A stretch of 64,000 nucleotides of DNA from an uncultured Elusimicrobiales bacterium (GTDB lineage Bacteria > Elusimicrobiota > Elusimicrobia > Elusimicrobiales > Elusimicrobiaceae). The translations under genes were made by a program, and so were the position numbers. The DNA lies in NCBI GenBank assembly GCA_944327085.1, contig CALVGG010000005.1:1-64000 (forward strand), in the 5' to 3' direction. This document shows positions 10,924 to 19,718 of this stretch, in pieces. Under the pieces are notes generated by a model. That model did no database searches, had not been told where the DNA came from, and was given only the letters and a program-made list of their open reading frames with translations. Position 1 is the first letter of the stretch, and each line of letters opens with the position of its first letter.

Positions 10924-12762
10924 ATGAACTATTGGAAAAACACCCTATCCGCCGCCGTGATTTGTTTGGCTGCTTTACTGCCCGCCGGCGCCCAGCAAGA
11001 CCCTTTCGCCGTATTTAACGATATTGACGATATGATGCAGGACAACGCCCTGATGGACGCCGCCAACCGCCACGCTTCGGCCGTGCTTACATTCCTGCCG
11101 GAACGGGCCACCCTGATTGGTTACGCCTCTGCCAACAGCCAGCTAAACGCCCGCAACACCGCGCAGGAACAGGCCGCTTTAAAAGCCCTGGAAGGCATTA
11201 AAACCTCTATGGCGGAAATGGATTTGAAAGAATTTTCCCCCGCCAAAAAGGCCGATTTTAACGTTATGCAAGGCCGCATTAATTATGATATTTGGAGTTT
11301 ATCCCGCAACCGCCTGGCGCAGGACCCTTTATATTACACCCAGGCGTTTGACGCCGTGTATGAGCTAATGCTTAAAAAATTAAGCGCGCCCACCGTGCAA
11401 AACGAAGCCCTGGCCGCCCGCGCAGGCGCTTTGGGCAGAACAGCTAAAGAAGCGCAGGCTAATTTAAAAAATCCGTCTGCTTTCTTATCCCAATTGGCTA
11501 TGGAACACGCTTACTACGCTTACCTGTCTTTTGACGATATCACCGCTCAACTTAACACCACGGCCGAAGATACCGTATCCCGTCAGGAAGCGGCCGTTAC
11601 GGCCAACCGGGCGCGCAGAAATTTAAAAGAAATGTTTGAGTTCTTTAAAAAATTGTCTAAAGAGCAAGACACGCCGGATTTCCGCCTGGGAGAAGAAGAC
11701 TACCGCTTTGTGTTGCAAAACAAATATTTCATTAACACCGCGCCGGACAAACTGCGCAAAACCTTAACCAAACAATTTAAACAAGCGCGTGAAAATTTAT
11801 ATTTTGCCTTGGAGCCCTTTACTGCCGCACAAGACCCGGAAGTGGTAACAGTGGACGGTGCTTCCGCCCCCGTTTCCAACAAAAAGAATAAAAAACGTAA
11901 AATTTCCAAACACCAGCCCCTTCCCACCGCGGCCGATTTTTACACCGTGCGCGGCCGCTTGGCGCTGGATGTACCGGCAAACATCAATCTGCTAGCCAGC
12001 ATTAAAAACCAGGCCCAAAGCCTGGAAGCGGACTTGGTGCAAAAAAAGGTATTGCCCAAAAATGACGTATCTTTTAACATCCAACCCATGCCCGCCTATT
12101 TTGCTTATATGACGCCTTACCTATTTGTTCCCCCGTATGGCACGCAAAACCTGCCCACATTTGACTTTTTTGTACGCATGCCCAGCGGCAACAAAGTAAC
12201 CCGCGCCGAAATGCTTACCAAGGATTTTAACGAACCGGCCCGCAAGTTAATGATAGCCGGCCAGCTGGTGCCGGGCCTTTATTATAAAGCGGTATACGGG
12301 CAGAATGCCTCCCCCACCCGCAAACGCTACCCCGTGCCCACTTTGGCCAACGGCTGGAGCGTGTACGCCCAGCATTTGGCGGCCGATAACGGTTTTATTA
12401 TTACCGATACGGACTTGCTTTTCCTGGCGTGGGAAGATTACCGCCGCGTGGTATCGGCGTTGGTGGATCTAAATTTGCAAACCCGTCAATTTTCTTATGC
12501 GGACGCCATGACCTTCCTGGTGCAGGCAAACGGTTTTGAACAAGAAGAAGCTGAAAACATCATCAAAGTTTCTGCCTTAAAACCGGGTGAAGCCGTAAGC
12601 TATACGGTAGGTTACGACGTGTTAAATGCCCTGCATAAAAAATACCAAAAGAAATTCGGCAAACATTTTGACGAGGCCGATTTCCACGCCAAGCTGATGG
12701 CCATTGGCAATGTGGCGCCGGACGTGCTGGAGCAGGAACTGGCCGACGCCTATAAAAACTAA
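10924..12762 (+). CDS. DUF885-family protein without the metal-binding motif
   Basis: 612 aa. A signal peptide (about 1-23, ending PAGA) points to the periplasm or outer membrane. The C-terminal third follows the DUF885 plan: a GWSVYAQHLAADNG segment, a DYRRVVSALVDLNLQ helix, then PGEAVSYTVGYDVL and FHAKLM. DUF885 proteins are thought to be zinc peptidases with HExxPGH. Here the matching stretch near residue 445-451 reads GQLVPGL, so both His and the Glu are gone, and the later EGW is NGW. It is probably a non-catalytic homologue, perhaps a binding protein. The gene is single, with its own promoter and terminator. Confidence 0.7.
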   Translation: MNYWKNTLSAAVICLAALLPAGAQQDPFAVFNDIDDMMQDNALMDAANRHASAVLTFLPERATLIGYASANSQLNARNTAQEQAALKALEGIKTSMAEMDLKEFSPAKKADFNVMQGRINYDIWSLSRNRLAQDPLYYTQAFDAVYELMLKKLSAPTVQNEALAARAGALGRTAKEAQANLKNPSAFLSQLAMEHAYYAYLSFDDITAQLNTTAEDTVSRQEAAVTANRARRNLKEMFEFFKKLSKEQDTPDFRLGEEDYRFVLQNKYFINTAPDKLRKTLTKQFKQARENLYFALEPFTAAQDPEVVTVDGASAPVSNKKNKKRKISKHQPLPTAADFYTVRGRLALDVPANINLLASIKNQAQSLEADLVQKKVLPKNDVSFNIQPMPAYFAYMTPYLFVPPYGTQNLPTFDFFVRMPSGNKVTRAEMLTKDFNEPARKLMIAGQLVPGLYYKAVYGQNASPTRKRYPVPTLANGWSVYAQHLAADNGFIITDTDLLFLAWEDYRRVVSALVDLNLQTRQFSYADAMTFLVQANGFEQEEAENIIKVSALKPGEAVSYTVGYDVLNALHKKYQKKFGKHFDEADFHAKLMAIGNVAPDVLEQELADAYKN

Positions 12763-12779
12763 TACCTTCCGCATAATAC

Positions 12780-12811
12780 AAAACCCCGGGGCTTACCACC
12801 CCGGGGTTTTT
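12780..12811 (+). terminator. Terminator of the DUF885-like gene
   Basis: AAACCCCGGGG and CCCCGGGGTTTTT pair around a short loop and are followed by T-rich sequence. Confidence 0.85.
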
Positions 12812-12978
12812 ATATAGCAAACTTTTTACCTGCCGTTGGTTACACAATAACAGGCACAAAAGATGCGCGCCAACCAAAAATATTTTAAAAAAAATACGCC
12901 GGTTTGGAAAAACTTTTATACAATAAAAAGAACATTTAAAAGAAAAAGAATTATAAACTCTAAGGAGGGTTTCAACTT

Positions 12979-14145
12979 ATGATTACTATTCCCGAGGAAT
13001 TACTCCCCACATCCACCTTTACCTGCGGCCCCAGCCAAGGGCACCCCGTCTTGCGGGAAACCCCCATTTCCAAAACGATGTTTGAACGCAGCCACCGCGC
13101 TAAAGACGTATCTACCGACGGCTTATATAAAGAAGCCACCGAAAATTTAAAAAAACTTTTATCCCTGCCGGATGATTATACGGTTATTTTCTTTTTAGGC
13201 GGCGCCACCCCCGCGCTGGACGCCGTCATGTGGAACCTGGTTACTAATTCCGTTTCCGGGCTTAGCTTTGGGGCTTTTTCCAAATTATGGTGCCAAAAGA
13301 TAGCCTCCCGCCTGGGGGACAGCGTAACCAAAGATTTTAAAGAAGCAAAAGAAGGGGAATTTTTCCCTTCAGAAAAGCCCGACTTTAACGCCAGCCTGGT
13401 AGTGCTTACCCCTAACGAAACTTCCACCGGCGTGCAAATTCCCGACGAATACCTGGAAAACGCCTGGAAATCCCGCGGGGAAGACACCCTTATTGCCTGG
13501 GACTGCACCAGCTGCGCCGGAGGGCGGGACTTGCCCAAAAACATTTTTGACGTGATGTTATTTTCCATGCAAAAATGCTTTGGCGTGGGCGGCGGCAGCA
13601 GTGTAATTATTTTAAGCCCCAAAGCGGTAAAACGCGTGGAAGAGGTAAAAAAATACCGCACGGTGCCTTACTCGCTGGATTTAGCGGAAGCCGTTAAAAA
13701 AGCACAGGAAAAATGCCAAACGGTAAACACCCCCTCCACCACCAATATTTGGATGTTTAACGAAGCCTGCAAATGGATGTTGGACAACGGCGGCCTGGCC
13801 GCTATGGACGGCTTATGCCGCCAGCATGCCCAAGCCATTTTGGATTTTGCCCGCCACAGTGATTATTTGGCTCCGCTGATTAAAGACGAAAAATACCGCT
13901 CTTACACCACCCTTACGCTGGAAGTGACCGACCCGGCCATTAAAGACGCCGATATTTCCGCCGCTTTAAAAGCCACCGGCAAAGCCAACCTGGCCGACGG
14001 GGTAAAAAAATACTCTTCCGTTAAGCAAAATTCCCTGCGCATCGGTTGTTTCCCATTTATAGACATTCACGGTACGCAGCAATATGAAAAACTGCTTAAA
14101 TGCATTGATTTAATCGTAAAAGATTTACGCGCCAACAATAAATAA
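12979..14145 (+). CDS. serC: Phosphoserine aminotransferase
   Basis: 388 aa PLP enzyme of the class V aminotransferase fold. It resembles the divergent SerC type found in actinobacteria and archaea rather than the E. coli type. The PLP lysine is Lys199 in FSMQKCFG, preceded by the TPNETSTG and AWDCTSCAGG segments. It converts 3-phosphohydroxypyruvate and glutamate to phosphoserine. A strong AAGGAGGG precedes the ATG. It leads a compact operon with serA and a DUF1015 gene, supporting serine synthesis as the role. Confidence 0.92.
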   Translation: MITIPEELLPTSTFTCGPSQGHPVLRETPISKTMFERSHRAKDVSTDGLYKEATENLKKLLSLPDDYTVIFFLGGATPALDAVMWNLVTNSVSGLSFGAFSKLWCQKIASRLGDSVTKDFKEAKEGEFFPSEKPDFNASLVVLTPNETSTGVQIPDEYLENAWKSRGEDTLIAWDCTSCAGGRDLPKNIFDVMLFSMQKCFGVGGGSSVIILSPKAVKRVEEVKKYRTVPYSLDLAEAVKKAQEKCQTVNTPSTTNIWMFNEACKWMLDNGGLAAMDGLCRQHAQAILDFARHSDYLAPLIKDEKYRSYTTLTLEVTDPAIKDADISAALKATGKANLADGVKKYSSVKQNSLRIGCFPFIDIHGTQQYEKLLKCIDLIVKDLRANNK

Positions 14146-14154
14146 GGAGATTTT

Positions 14155-15102
14155 ATGAACATTTTAATTGCCGATAAATTCCCCGCCCGCTGGACGGAGG
14201 AACTAGCCAAACATTATGCCGTAACCACCAACCCCGCGCTGGACGAAACCACCCTGCCCCAAGCCGTGGCAGACACGCAAATTTTAATTGTGCGCAGCAC
14301 CAAAGTGCCCGCCGCCGTGATAGACGCGGCCCCCAAATTAAAACTTATTATCCGCGCCGGCGCCGGGTATGACACGATAGACACCGCCCACGCCGCCCAA
14401 AAAGGCGTGGCCGTGTGCAACTGCCCGGGCACCAACTCTATAGCCGTGGCGGAACTGGCCATGGCGCTTTTGCTGTCTTTAGACCGCCACATCTGCGACA
14501 ATGTTTTTGATTTGCGCCGCGGCGTATGGAATAAAGCCAAATACAGCAAAGCCAAAGGCATCTTTGGCCGCACGCTGGGCATTATCGGCCTGGGCAACAT
14601 TGGCAAAGAAGTGGCCAAACGCGCCCAAGCCTTTGGTATGAAAGTGCTGGCTTACGACCCCTTTGCCAAAGAAGAAACTTTTACCCAACTGGGCATTACC
14701 CGCTATACCGACCTGTACCAAATGGCCGCCCTTTGCGACGCGGTAACCGTGCACCTGCCCGATACCCCGCAAACGCACGGCCTGTTTAACAAGAAATTTT
14801 TTGACTGTATGAAAGACGGCGCCATTTTTATTAATACGGCCCGCGGCGGATTAGTAAACACGCAGGATTTGGTAGACGCCATGAAAACCAAACATCTGCG
14901 CGCCGCTTTGGACGTATACGAAAAAGAACCCAAAGCCACAGACACCGCCTTTGATTACACCCCCTTTGAAGGGACGGACTTTTACGGCACGCATCACATT
15001 GGCGCCTCTACGGACCAGGCACAAGACGCCGTAGCCCAGCGCGCGGTGGAAATTATCAACCACTACGCCAAAACCAATAAATTTTTATATAAGGTAAACT
15101 AA
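14155..15102 (+). CDS. serA: D-3-phosphoglycerate dehydrogenase (short form)
   Basis: 315 aa. It has the D-isomer 2-hydroxyacid dehydrogenase fold: a substrate domain with IIRAGAGYDTID, the NAD-binding GIIGLGNIGKEVA, the Arg in FINTARGGLV, the Glu segment DVYEKEPK and the catalytic His in GTHHIGAST. It oxidises 3-phosphoglycerate, the first step of serine synthesis. There is no ACT or ASB regulatory domain at the C-terminus, so classic serine feedback through ACT is not expected. It lies 9 nt after serC, with AAGGAG before its ATG. Confidence 0.93.
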   Translation: MNILIADKFPARWTEELAKHYAVTTNPALDETTLPQAVADTQILIVRSTKVPAAVIDAAPKLKLIIRAGAGYDTIDTAHAAQKGVAVCNCPGTNSIAVAELAMALLLSLDRHICDNVFDLRRGVWNKAKYSKAKGIFGRTLGIIGLGNIGKEVAKRAQAFGMKVLAYDPFAKEETFTQLGITRYTDLYQMAALCDAVTVHLPDTPQTHGLFNKKFFDCMKDGAIFINTARGGLVNTQDLVDAMKTKHLRAALDVYEKEPKATDTAFDYTPFEGTDFYGTHHIGASTDQAQDAVAQRAVEIINHYAKTNKFLYKVN

Positions 15103-15105
15103 TTT

Positions 15106-16353
15106 ATGGCAACAGTAAAACCGTTTAAGGGCGTGCGCCCGGTAAAGGATTTTGAAAAGATAGCCTGCCCGCCTTATGATGTTTTAAACAGCGAAGAGGC
15201 ACGCGCCATGGCCAAAGGGAACCCGCTTTCCTTTCTGCATATAGACAAGCCGGAAATTGACCTGCCGGAAGGAACAGACCCTTATTTCCCCGCCGTGTAC
15301 GAAAAAGCCAAAGAAAACTTTGATAAATTTTTGGCCCAAGGCATTTTAAAACAAGACAGCAAACCCTGTTTTTATTTATATGCCCAAACCATGGCGGACC
15401 GCACCCAATACGGCCTGGTGGCGGCCATATCCACCCTGGAGTATGACCGCGGCATTATCCGCAAACACGAACTGACCCGCAAAGATAAAGAACTGGACCG
15501 CAGCAAACATGTCAACATCTTAAACGCCACCACGGGCCCCGTGTTTTTAACTTACCCGGATAAACAGGAATTGGACGAAGTAGTGGCCGGCGTAACCACC
15601 CAAATACCGGTATGCTCTTTTATGTCCGACGACGGCATCCGCCACACCTTTTGGGTTATTGACGACGACAGCGACATTAAAAAAATAACGGCCGCCTTCA
15701 AAAAAATACCCGTGTTGTATATTGCAGACGGGCACCACCGCTCCGCCGCCGCCGGCAACGTGGCTGCCATGCGCCGCAAAAAACACCCCAAGGCCGGGGC
15801 AGATGCTTCTTTTAATTACTTTTTGGCTGTTATTTTTCCCGCCAGCCAATTGTATATTATGGACTATAACCGCCTGGTGAAAGACTTAAACGGCCACACG
15901 CCGCAAGAGTTTATCCAAGCGCTAAAGAAAGACTTTTTTGTCCAGGCCACGGGCCTTTCCAAACCGCCTAAACGCCACATGTTTGGTATGTATTTTGGCG
16001 GCCAGTGGTATACGCTGACGGCAAAAAAAGGCTCTTTTAATGAAGAAGACCCCGTCAGCCGCTTAGACGTAAGCATTTTACAGCGCAACGTCCTGCAGCC
16101 CCTTTTAAACATTGGGGATCCCCGCACCGACAAAAGAATAGATTTTGTTGGCGGCATACGGGGTGTGGCAGAGCTGGAACGCCGCGTAAACAGCGGGGAA
16201 TTTAAAGTGGCGTTTAGTATGTATCCCACTTCTATAGAAGAGCTGATAAAAGTGGCCGATGCCGAACTGATTATGCCCCCCAAATCCACCTGGTTTGAAC
16301 CCAAACTAAGAAGCGGTTTGGTGGTGTATAAATACGAAGAGAAAGACCTGTAA
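15106..16353 (+). CDS. DUF1015 family protein
   Basis: 415 aa. The start KPFKGVRPVKDF...CPPYDVLN, the RKHELTRKDKELDR segment and YIADGHHRSAAA are typical of DUF1015. The His-rich GHHR and the RKHE residues look like an active site, but no activity has been firmly assigned to the family. It begins three bases after the serA stop. DUF1015 genes often sit beside serA/serC, which suggests a function tied to serine or phosphoserine metabolism (inference). Confidence 0.88.
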   Translation: MATVKPFKGVRPVKDFEKIACPPYDVLNSEEARAMAKGNPLSFLHIDKPEIDLPEGTDPYFPAVYEKAKENFDKFLAQGILKQDSKPCFYLYAQTMADRTQYGLVAAISTLEYDRGIIRKHELTRKDKELDRSKHVNILNATTGPVFLTYPDKQELDEVVAGVTTQIPVCSFMSDDGIRHTFWVIDDDSDIKKITAAFKKIPVLYIADGHHRSAAAGNVAAMRRKKHPKAGADASFNYFLAVIFPASQLYIMDYNRLVKDLNGHTPQEFIQALKKDFFVQATGLSKPPKRHMFGMYFGGQWYTLTAKKGSFNEEDPVSRLDVSILQRNVLQPLLNIGDPRTDKRIDFVGGIRGVAELERRVNSGEFKVAFSMYPTSIEELIKVADAELIMPPKSTWFEPKLRSGLVVYKYEEKDL

Positions 16354-16361
16354 CATTTTCC

Positions 16362-16393
16362 CCCGCTTCTTGTGTAAAGAAGCGGGTTTTTTT
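16362..16393 (+). terminator. Terminator of the serC-serA-DUF1015 operon
   Basis: CCCGCTTCT and AGAAGCGGG pair in a 9-bp stem followed by seven T. Confidence 0.85.
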
Positions 16394-16415
16394 ACCAGGA
16401 TATTTGCCCAAAATA

Positions 16416-16450
16416 AAACCCGGGCCGCTTAAAATAAGCGGCCCGGGTTT
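16416..16450 (-). terminator. Terminator of the outer-membrane protein gene
   Basis: A perfect 15-bp stem (AAACCCGGGCCGCTT) has a 5-nt loop; on the minus strand it runs into TTTTATTTT. It closes the minus-strand operon that ends at 16466. Confidence 0.85.
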
Positions 16451-16465
16451 ACCTTTACAGCTAAA

Positions 16466-17233
16466 TTAGAAACGGAAAGAGATGGACCCCTCCGCCCCTA
16501 AGCCATAGTTGGCATAGTTAGCGGCAATGCTCAAATCCAAATAAGCAGGCAATTTAAAATTTAAACCGGCCGTGGCGCGGGCTGTGGTGGCATATTCACG
16601 GGCGCCTTCTAAAGAAGCATCTAAATCAGCCCGGTTAATATGCAGGGTGGTATAATCCACCCCACCGCCAATATAAGGAACCACATATTTAAATTTCATA
16701 GAAAGCACCAAGCTGGCATTGTAATGCGTGGCGGAAAAGTCCCGCGCGCTGGCGCTGTGGGCAGATACCACCAGCATGGGCTGGAAAGAATACAGCACTT
16801 CGCTGGGGCGGGTAATACCCCACCGCAAGCCGCCACCGGCAATGGTCATGCCCTCAAAACTGCTGGCACGGATAAACCCGTCCACGCGAAACGGCATCCC
16901 GATATCCGCCTGCAGCCAAGGGTACCACACCGTGCCTACTTCTTCCCGGTCCCCCAAAGCGGTTTTTTGGCGGGCTTCGTGCGTATCGCCATTGGCTTCG
17001 CTCATTTTAAAAATCATACTGGCACGCGGGCCGATTTGAAAGCCGCCCCAGCCCAGCACACGCCCCGTGGTATACGTGCCGGAGCCGATTAAGCCGCCCA
17101 AGTCCTTCGTAAACGCACGCACGTTTTGGGCGGTTACGTGGTCACCAAAATCGTCCCAAATATTTCTGGCGCTGGCCGGCAGGGCAAAGGCCAAAAACGC
17201 CGCCACAACAAAAAACTGCTTTTTCCAATTCAT
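16466..17233 (-). CDS. Predicted outer-membrane beta-barrel protein
   Basis: 255 aa from the ATG at 17233, chosen because GAGGAAG lies in front; a GTG four codons upstream would overlap that site. Signal peptide about 1-22, ending PASA. The mature part shows alternating hydrophobic/polar strands rich in Gly, Tyr and Phe, and ends SISFRF with a terminal Phe, the usual C-terminal signal for barrel insertion. I do not recognise a named family. It may be the last gene of the efp operon (31 nt after the DUF192 gene). Confidence 0.65.
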   Translation of the reverse strand: MNWKKQFFVVAAFLAFALPASARNIWDDFGDHVTAQNVRAFTKDLGGLIGSGTYTTGRVLGWGGFQIGPRASMIFKMSEANGDTHEARQKTALGDREEVGTVWYPWLQADIGMPFRVDGFIRASSFEGMTIAGGGLRWGITRPSEVLYSFQPMLVVSAHSASARDFSATHYNASLVLSMKFKYVVPYIGGGVDYTTLHINRADLDASLEGAREYATTARATAGLNFKLPAYLDLSIAANYANYGLGAEGSISFRF

Positions 17234-17264
17234 ATTCTTCCTCACAGCGATATTAAATAAAATC

Positions 17265-17609
17265 TTACGCGCGGGTAAATTCCACCCGGTCCCCCTTTTT
17301 TACACGGCCTTTTAAAGTGCCGGCCGGAAGCTCCAGCGTGCCGCTTGCCCCCCAAAAAATAGGGCTTACGCGCCAGGGCTTAAAATTTTCCAATACCCCT
17401 TTTACTAAACCCGAAGCGTCCACAAATATTACATCTATGGCAAACCGCATAAAAAACATATGTATCTGGCAGCAAGGCTGCAGCCATAGCCCTTTCCCCT
17501 TCGCCAAAGACGGGCGAAACATGAGCCCCAATAAGCGGGTTTTAAAAGTTTTGGCGTCCTCCACTTCAGAGGCAATAACAAAATCCGTACCTTTTAAAAT
17601 ACATTTCAT
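17265..17609 (-). CDS. DUF192 family protein
   Basis: 114 aa. The DUF192 pattern is visible: an N-terminal strand, RLLGLMFRPSLAKGKGLWL, the conserved MFFMRFAIDVIFVD block, and the C-terminal ELPAGTLKGRVKKGDRVEF. Many DUF192 proteins are exported, but this one lacks a signal peptide. The function of the family is not established. Its start overlaps the stop of the 150-aa gene by 4 nt (ATGA), so the two are co-translated. Confidence 0.85.
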   Translation of the reverse strand: MKCILKGTDFVIASEVEDAKTFKTRLLGLMFRPSLAKGKGLWLQPCCQIHMFFMRFAIDVIFVDASGLVKGVLENFKPWRVSPIFWGASGTLELPAGTLKGRVKKGDRVEFTRA

Positions 17610-18058
17610 AGTTTGGCCTGCACTTGGCGCAACAGGGCGGTTTTAATTTCTTCAAAAAAAGGCTGATCTTTAAAAGCTACTGCCTGCGGGGCAATTATAT
17701 TAAACGCGTCCGCCCGTTTAAAAATTAAAAATGTAATTAACAACTGTTTATTTATGCCTGCCTGGGCAATCCACATATTGGGGCGGGTTTTTGCCTCGCG
17801 GAAAGAAACAATTTCTATCTCTTTGCCCGGTGCATTAAAAGAACATTCTTCCCCGCAAGATAAAAGAAACTGATATAAAGAACGGTCCAGCAGGCGCACA
17901 TCGGCATATTTTTTACGGCTTAAAGGCATTTGCAGGCGGGAATCTGTTCTGCTAATGCCATGTACTTCAAGCAAACTTCCATACAAAAGGTTTGCGGCGC
18001 CCGCACCTGCCGCCCAACACAACAAACAGGCCGGCAAAACCAGGCGCCGCAACCACAT
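17606..18058 (-). CDS. Small exported protein of unknown function
   Basis: 150 aa. Residues 1-21 form a signal peptide (MWLRRLVLPACLLCWAAGAGA). The mature part has two Cys close together (LLSCGEECSF), which may form a disulfide, and mixed alpha/beta character with no family I can name. Its ATG overlaps the efp stop by one base, and it overlaps the DUF192 gene by 4 nt, so it is a firm member of this operon. Confidence 0.7.
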   Translation of the reverse strand: MWLRRLVLPACLLCWAAGAGAANLLYGSLLEVHGISRTDSRLQMPLSRKKYADVRLLDRSLYQFLLSCGEECSFNAPGKEIEIVSFREAKTRPNMWIAQAGINKQLLITFLIFKRADAFNIIAPQAVAFKDQPFFEEIKTALLRQVQAKL

Positions 18059-18624
18059 TAAGCGTTTACCCGTTCCACGTAGGAACCGTCGCGCGTATCC
18101 ACCAGTACGGTGTCCCCTTCGTTAATAAACAAAGGAACTTTAATCACGGTACCGGTTTCCAGGGTGGCTTCCTTGGTCATATTGGCCACGGTGTCGCCTT
18201 TTACACCCGGAACGGTAGAGGCAATTTTAAGCGGCACTTTAATGGGCAAATCAATGCTGAACAACTGGTCGTTAATATACAGGCCGGTTACTTCCATATT
18301 GTCTTTTAAATACTTGCGCTGGTCCCCCAGTTTGGACAAAGGAACTTCAACCTGTTCATAATCGTTACTGTTCATAAAAGTGGCCATATCGCCGGAAGTA
18401 TACAGATAGGTAAAGGGGCGTTTTTCCACTTCAACTTCTTTAAATTTATCTTCAGGGCGGTAGGCCGTTTCAATTAAGCCGCCGGTGTGAATATTGCGCA
18501 GTTTCACGCGCACCACGGCACGGGCTTGGGATTTGCGGTGGTGCTGATATTCAATAATTTCCACCAGCTGGCCGTTTTCGTCTTCAAAAATAAGACCTTC
18601 GTGAAAGTCAGTCGTACTCAACAT
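18058..18624 (-). CDS. efp: Elongation factor P with an unusual tip loop
   Basis: 188 aa, three beta domains, ending DTRDGSYVERV as EF-P does. EF-P enters the ribosomal E site and relieves stalling at polyproline. The tip of domain I, normally KPGKG with a modified Lys34, aligns to RKSQA (residues 30-34), so Gln33 replaces the modified lysine and the Pro-Gly turn is missing. Flanking residues (RVKLRNIHTG) align without gaps. The upstream neighbours are two prolyl peptidases, a common arrangement. No EF-P modifying enzyme (EpmA, EarP) is seen nearby. Confidence 0.92.
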   Translation of the reverse strand: MLSTTDFHEGLIFEDENGQLVEIIEYQHHRKSQARAVVRVKLRNIHTGGLIETAYRPEDKFKEVEVEKRPFTYLYTSGDMATFMNSNDYEQVEVPLSKLGDQRKYLKDNMEVTGLYINDQLFSIDLPIKVPLKIASTVPGVKGDTVANMTKEATLETGTVIKVPLFINEGDTVLVDTRDGSYVERVNA

Positions 18625-18653
18625 AATATTACCTCTTTTCGGGGCAAAAGCCC

Positions 18654-19718
18654 TTAATTTTTAGTCAACTTTTTGGAACCGCCGGCCGTTACCAAATAGG
18701 TATCTTCCAGCCGCACGCCCCATTTACCTGCCAGATAAATGCCGGGCTCCACCGTAACGGGAGAGTTTTCTTCCAGCTCCTGCACCGAACGGGGCCCCAA
18801 TAACGGCCCGTCATGCACCAGTAAGCCCACGCCGTGGCCGACGGAATGGAAAAATTCCTTTCCAAAACCGGCATCTTCTATAATGCGGCGTGCTGCGGCG
18901 TCGGCCTCCCGGCAGGGCAGGCCCGCGCGCAAACTTTTGGCGCATGCCCGGTAAGCGGCGTGCGTAATATTCCAAATCTGTTCATATTGGGCCGGGGGAT
19001 TATCCCCATGCCACCAGCTGCGTGTCATGTCGGAGCAATATCCTTCATACTGGCAGCCAAAATCCATTAATATAGCTTCGTTCTTTTTTAATTTGCGCGT
19101 TTTGGAAGCGGTGTGATGCGCGTCGGCTGTGTTTTCCCCAAAACACACAATGTTAAAAGGGATAGCCTCCGCCCCGCGGCGAAGCATGGCCCCCGCCAAT
19201 AAAGCAGCCACGGCTTGCTCCGTCATACCGGTTTTTATTTGCGGTTTTACTTCTTTAAACGCTTCAGAAGCTATGCGGCAGGCCGTTTGCAATTTGGCAA
19301 TTTCGTCCGGGTATTTAGTCAGGCGCATTTCGTCCATTAACGCCCCGGCGGAAACACAGCCGGCCTGTTCCAACCGGCGGCCCAGCAAAAAGTTTACTTT
19401 GTCTTGGGCAAAACCCACCGTTTTTAACCCGGCCGTGTGGGCCGCCTGCAGGGCGGCGTCCGTCAATGTGCCGAGGGAAACATCCTGCACTTTAATAAAA
19501 GAACGAACCCCCGCCATTTTGGGCACAATCATTGTGCGGGTAAAAAAATAAGTTTTACCTAAAGTAACCAGCAACACGGCTTCTCCTTCCGAAAGTTCCA
19601 CCCCGGAAAGGTAACGCATTTCCAGCGGGGCGGCGGTAAAGTAACCGTCCAGCCCGGCCTGTTTAATTAAACGTTTAAACGCGTGTAAGCGTGCTTTAGA
19701 TAAATCTTTTACTGCCAT
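18654..19718 (-). CDS. M24 Xaa-Pro peptidase, copy 1
   Basis: 354 aa: creatinase-like N-terminal domain (1-125) and pita-bread catalytic domain. All five metal ligands can be placed: Asp in LMDFGCQYEGYCSDMTRSWW (two Asp), His in VGHGVG, Glu in VEPGIY and Glu in LEDTYLV. It would cleave a residue next to proline in peptides in the cytoplasm. Its ATG shares one base with the stop of the paralogue upstream, and efp follows 29 nt later, so peptide turnover and polyproline translation are encoded together. Confidence 0.92.
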   Translation of the reverse strand: MAVKDLSKARLHAFKRLIKQAGLDGYFTAAPLEMRYLSGVELSEGEAVLLVTLGKTYFFTRTMIVPKMAGVRSFIKVQDVSLGTLTDAALQAAHTAGLKTVGFAQDKVNFLLGRRLEQAGCVSAGALMDEMRLTKYPDEIAKLQTACRIASEAFKEVKPQIKTGMTEQAVAALLAGAMLRRGAEAIPFNIVCFGENTADAHHTASKTRKLKKNEAILMDFGCQYEGYCSDMTRSWWHGDNPPAQYEQIWNITHAAYRACAKSLRAGLPCREADAAARRIIEDAGFGKEFFHSVGHGVGLLVHDGPLLGPRSVQELEENSPVTVEPGIYLAGKWGVRLEDTYLVTAGGSKKLTKN

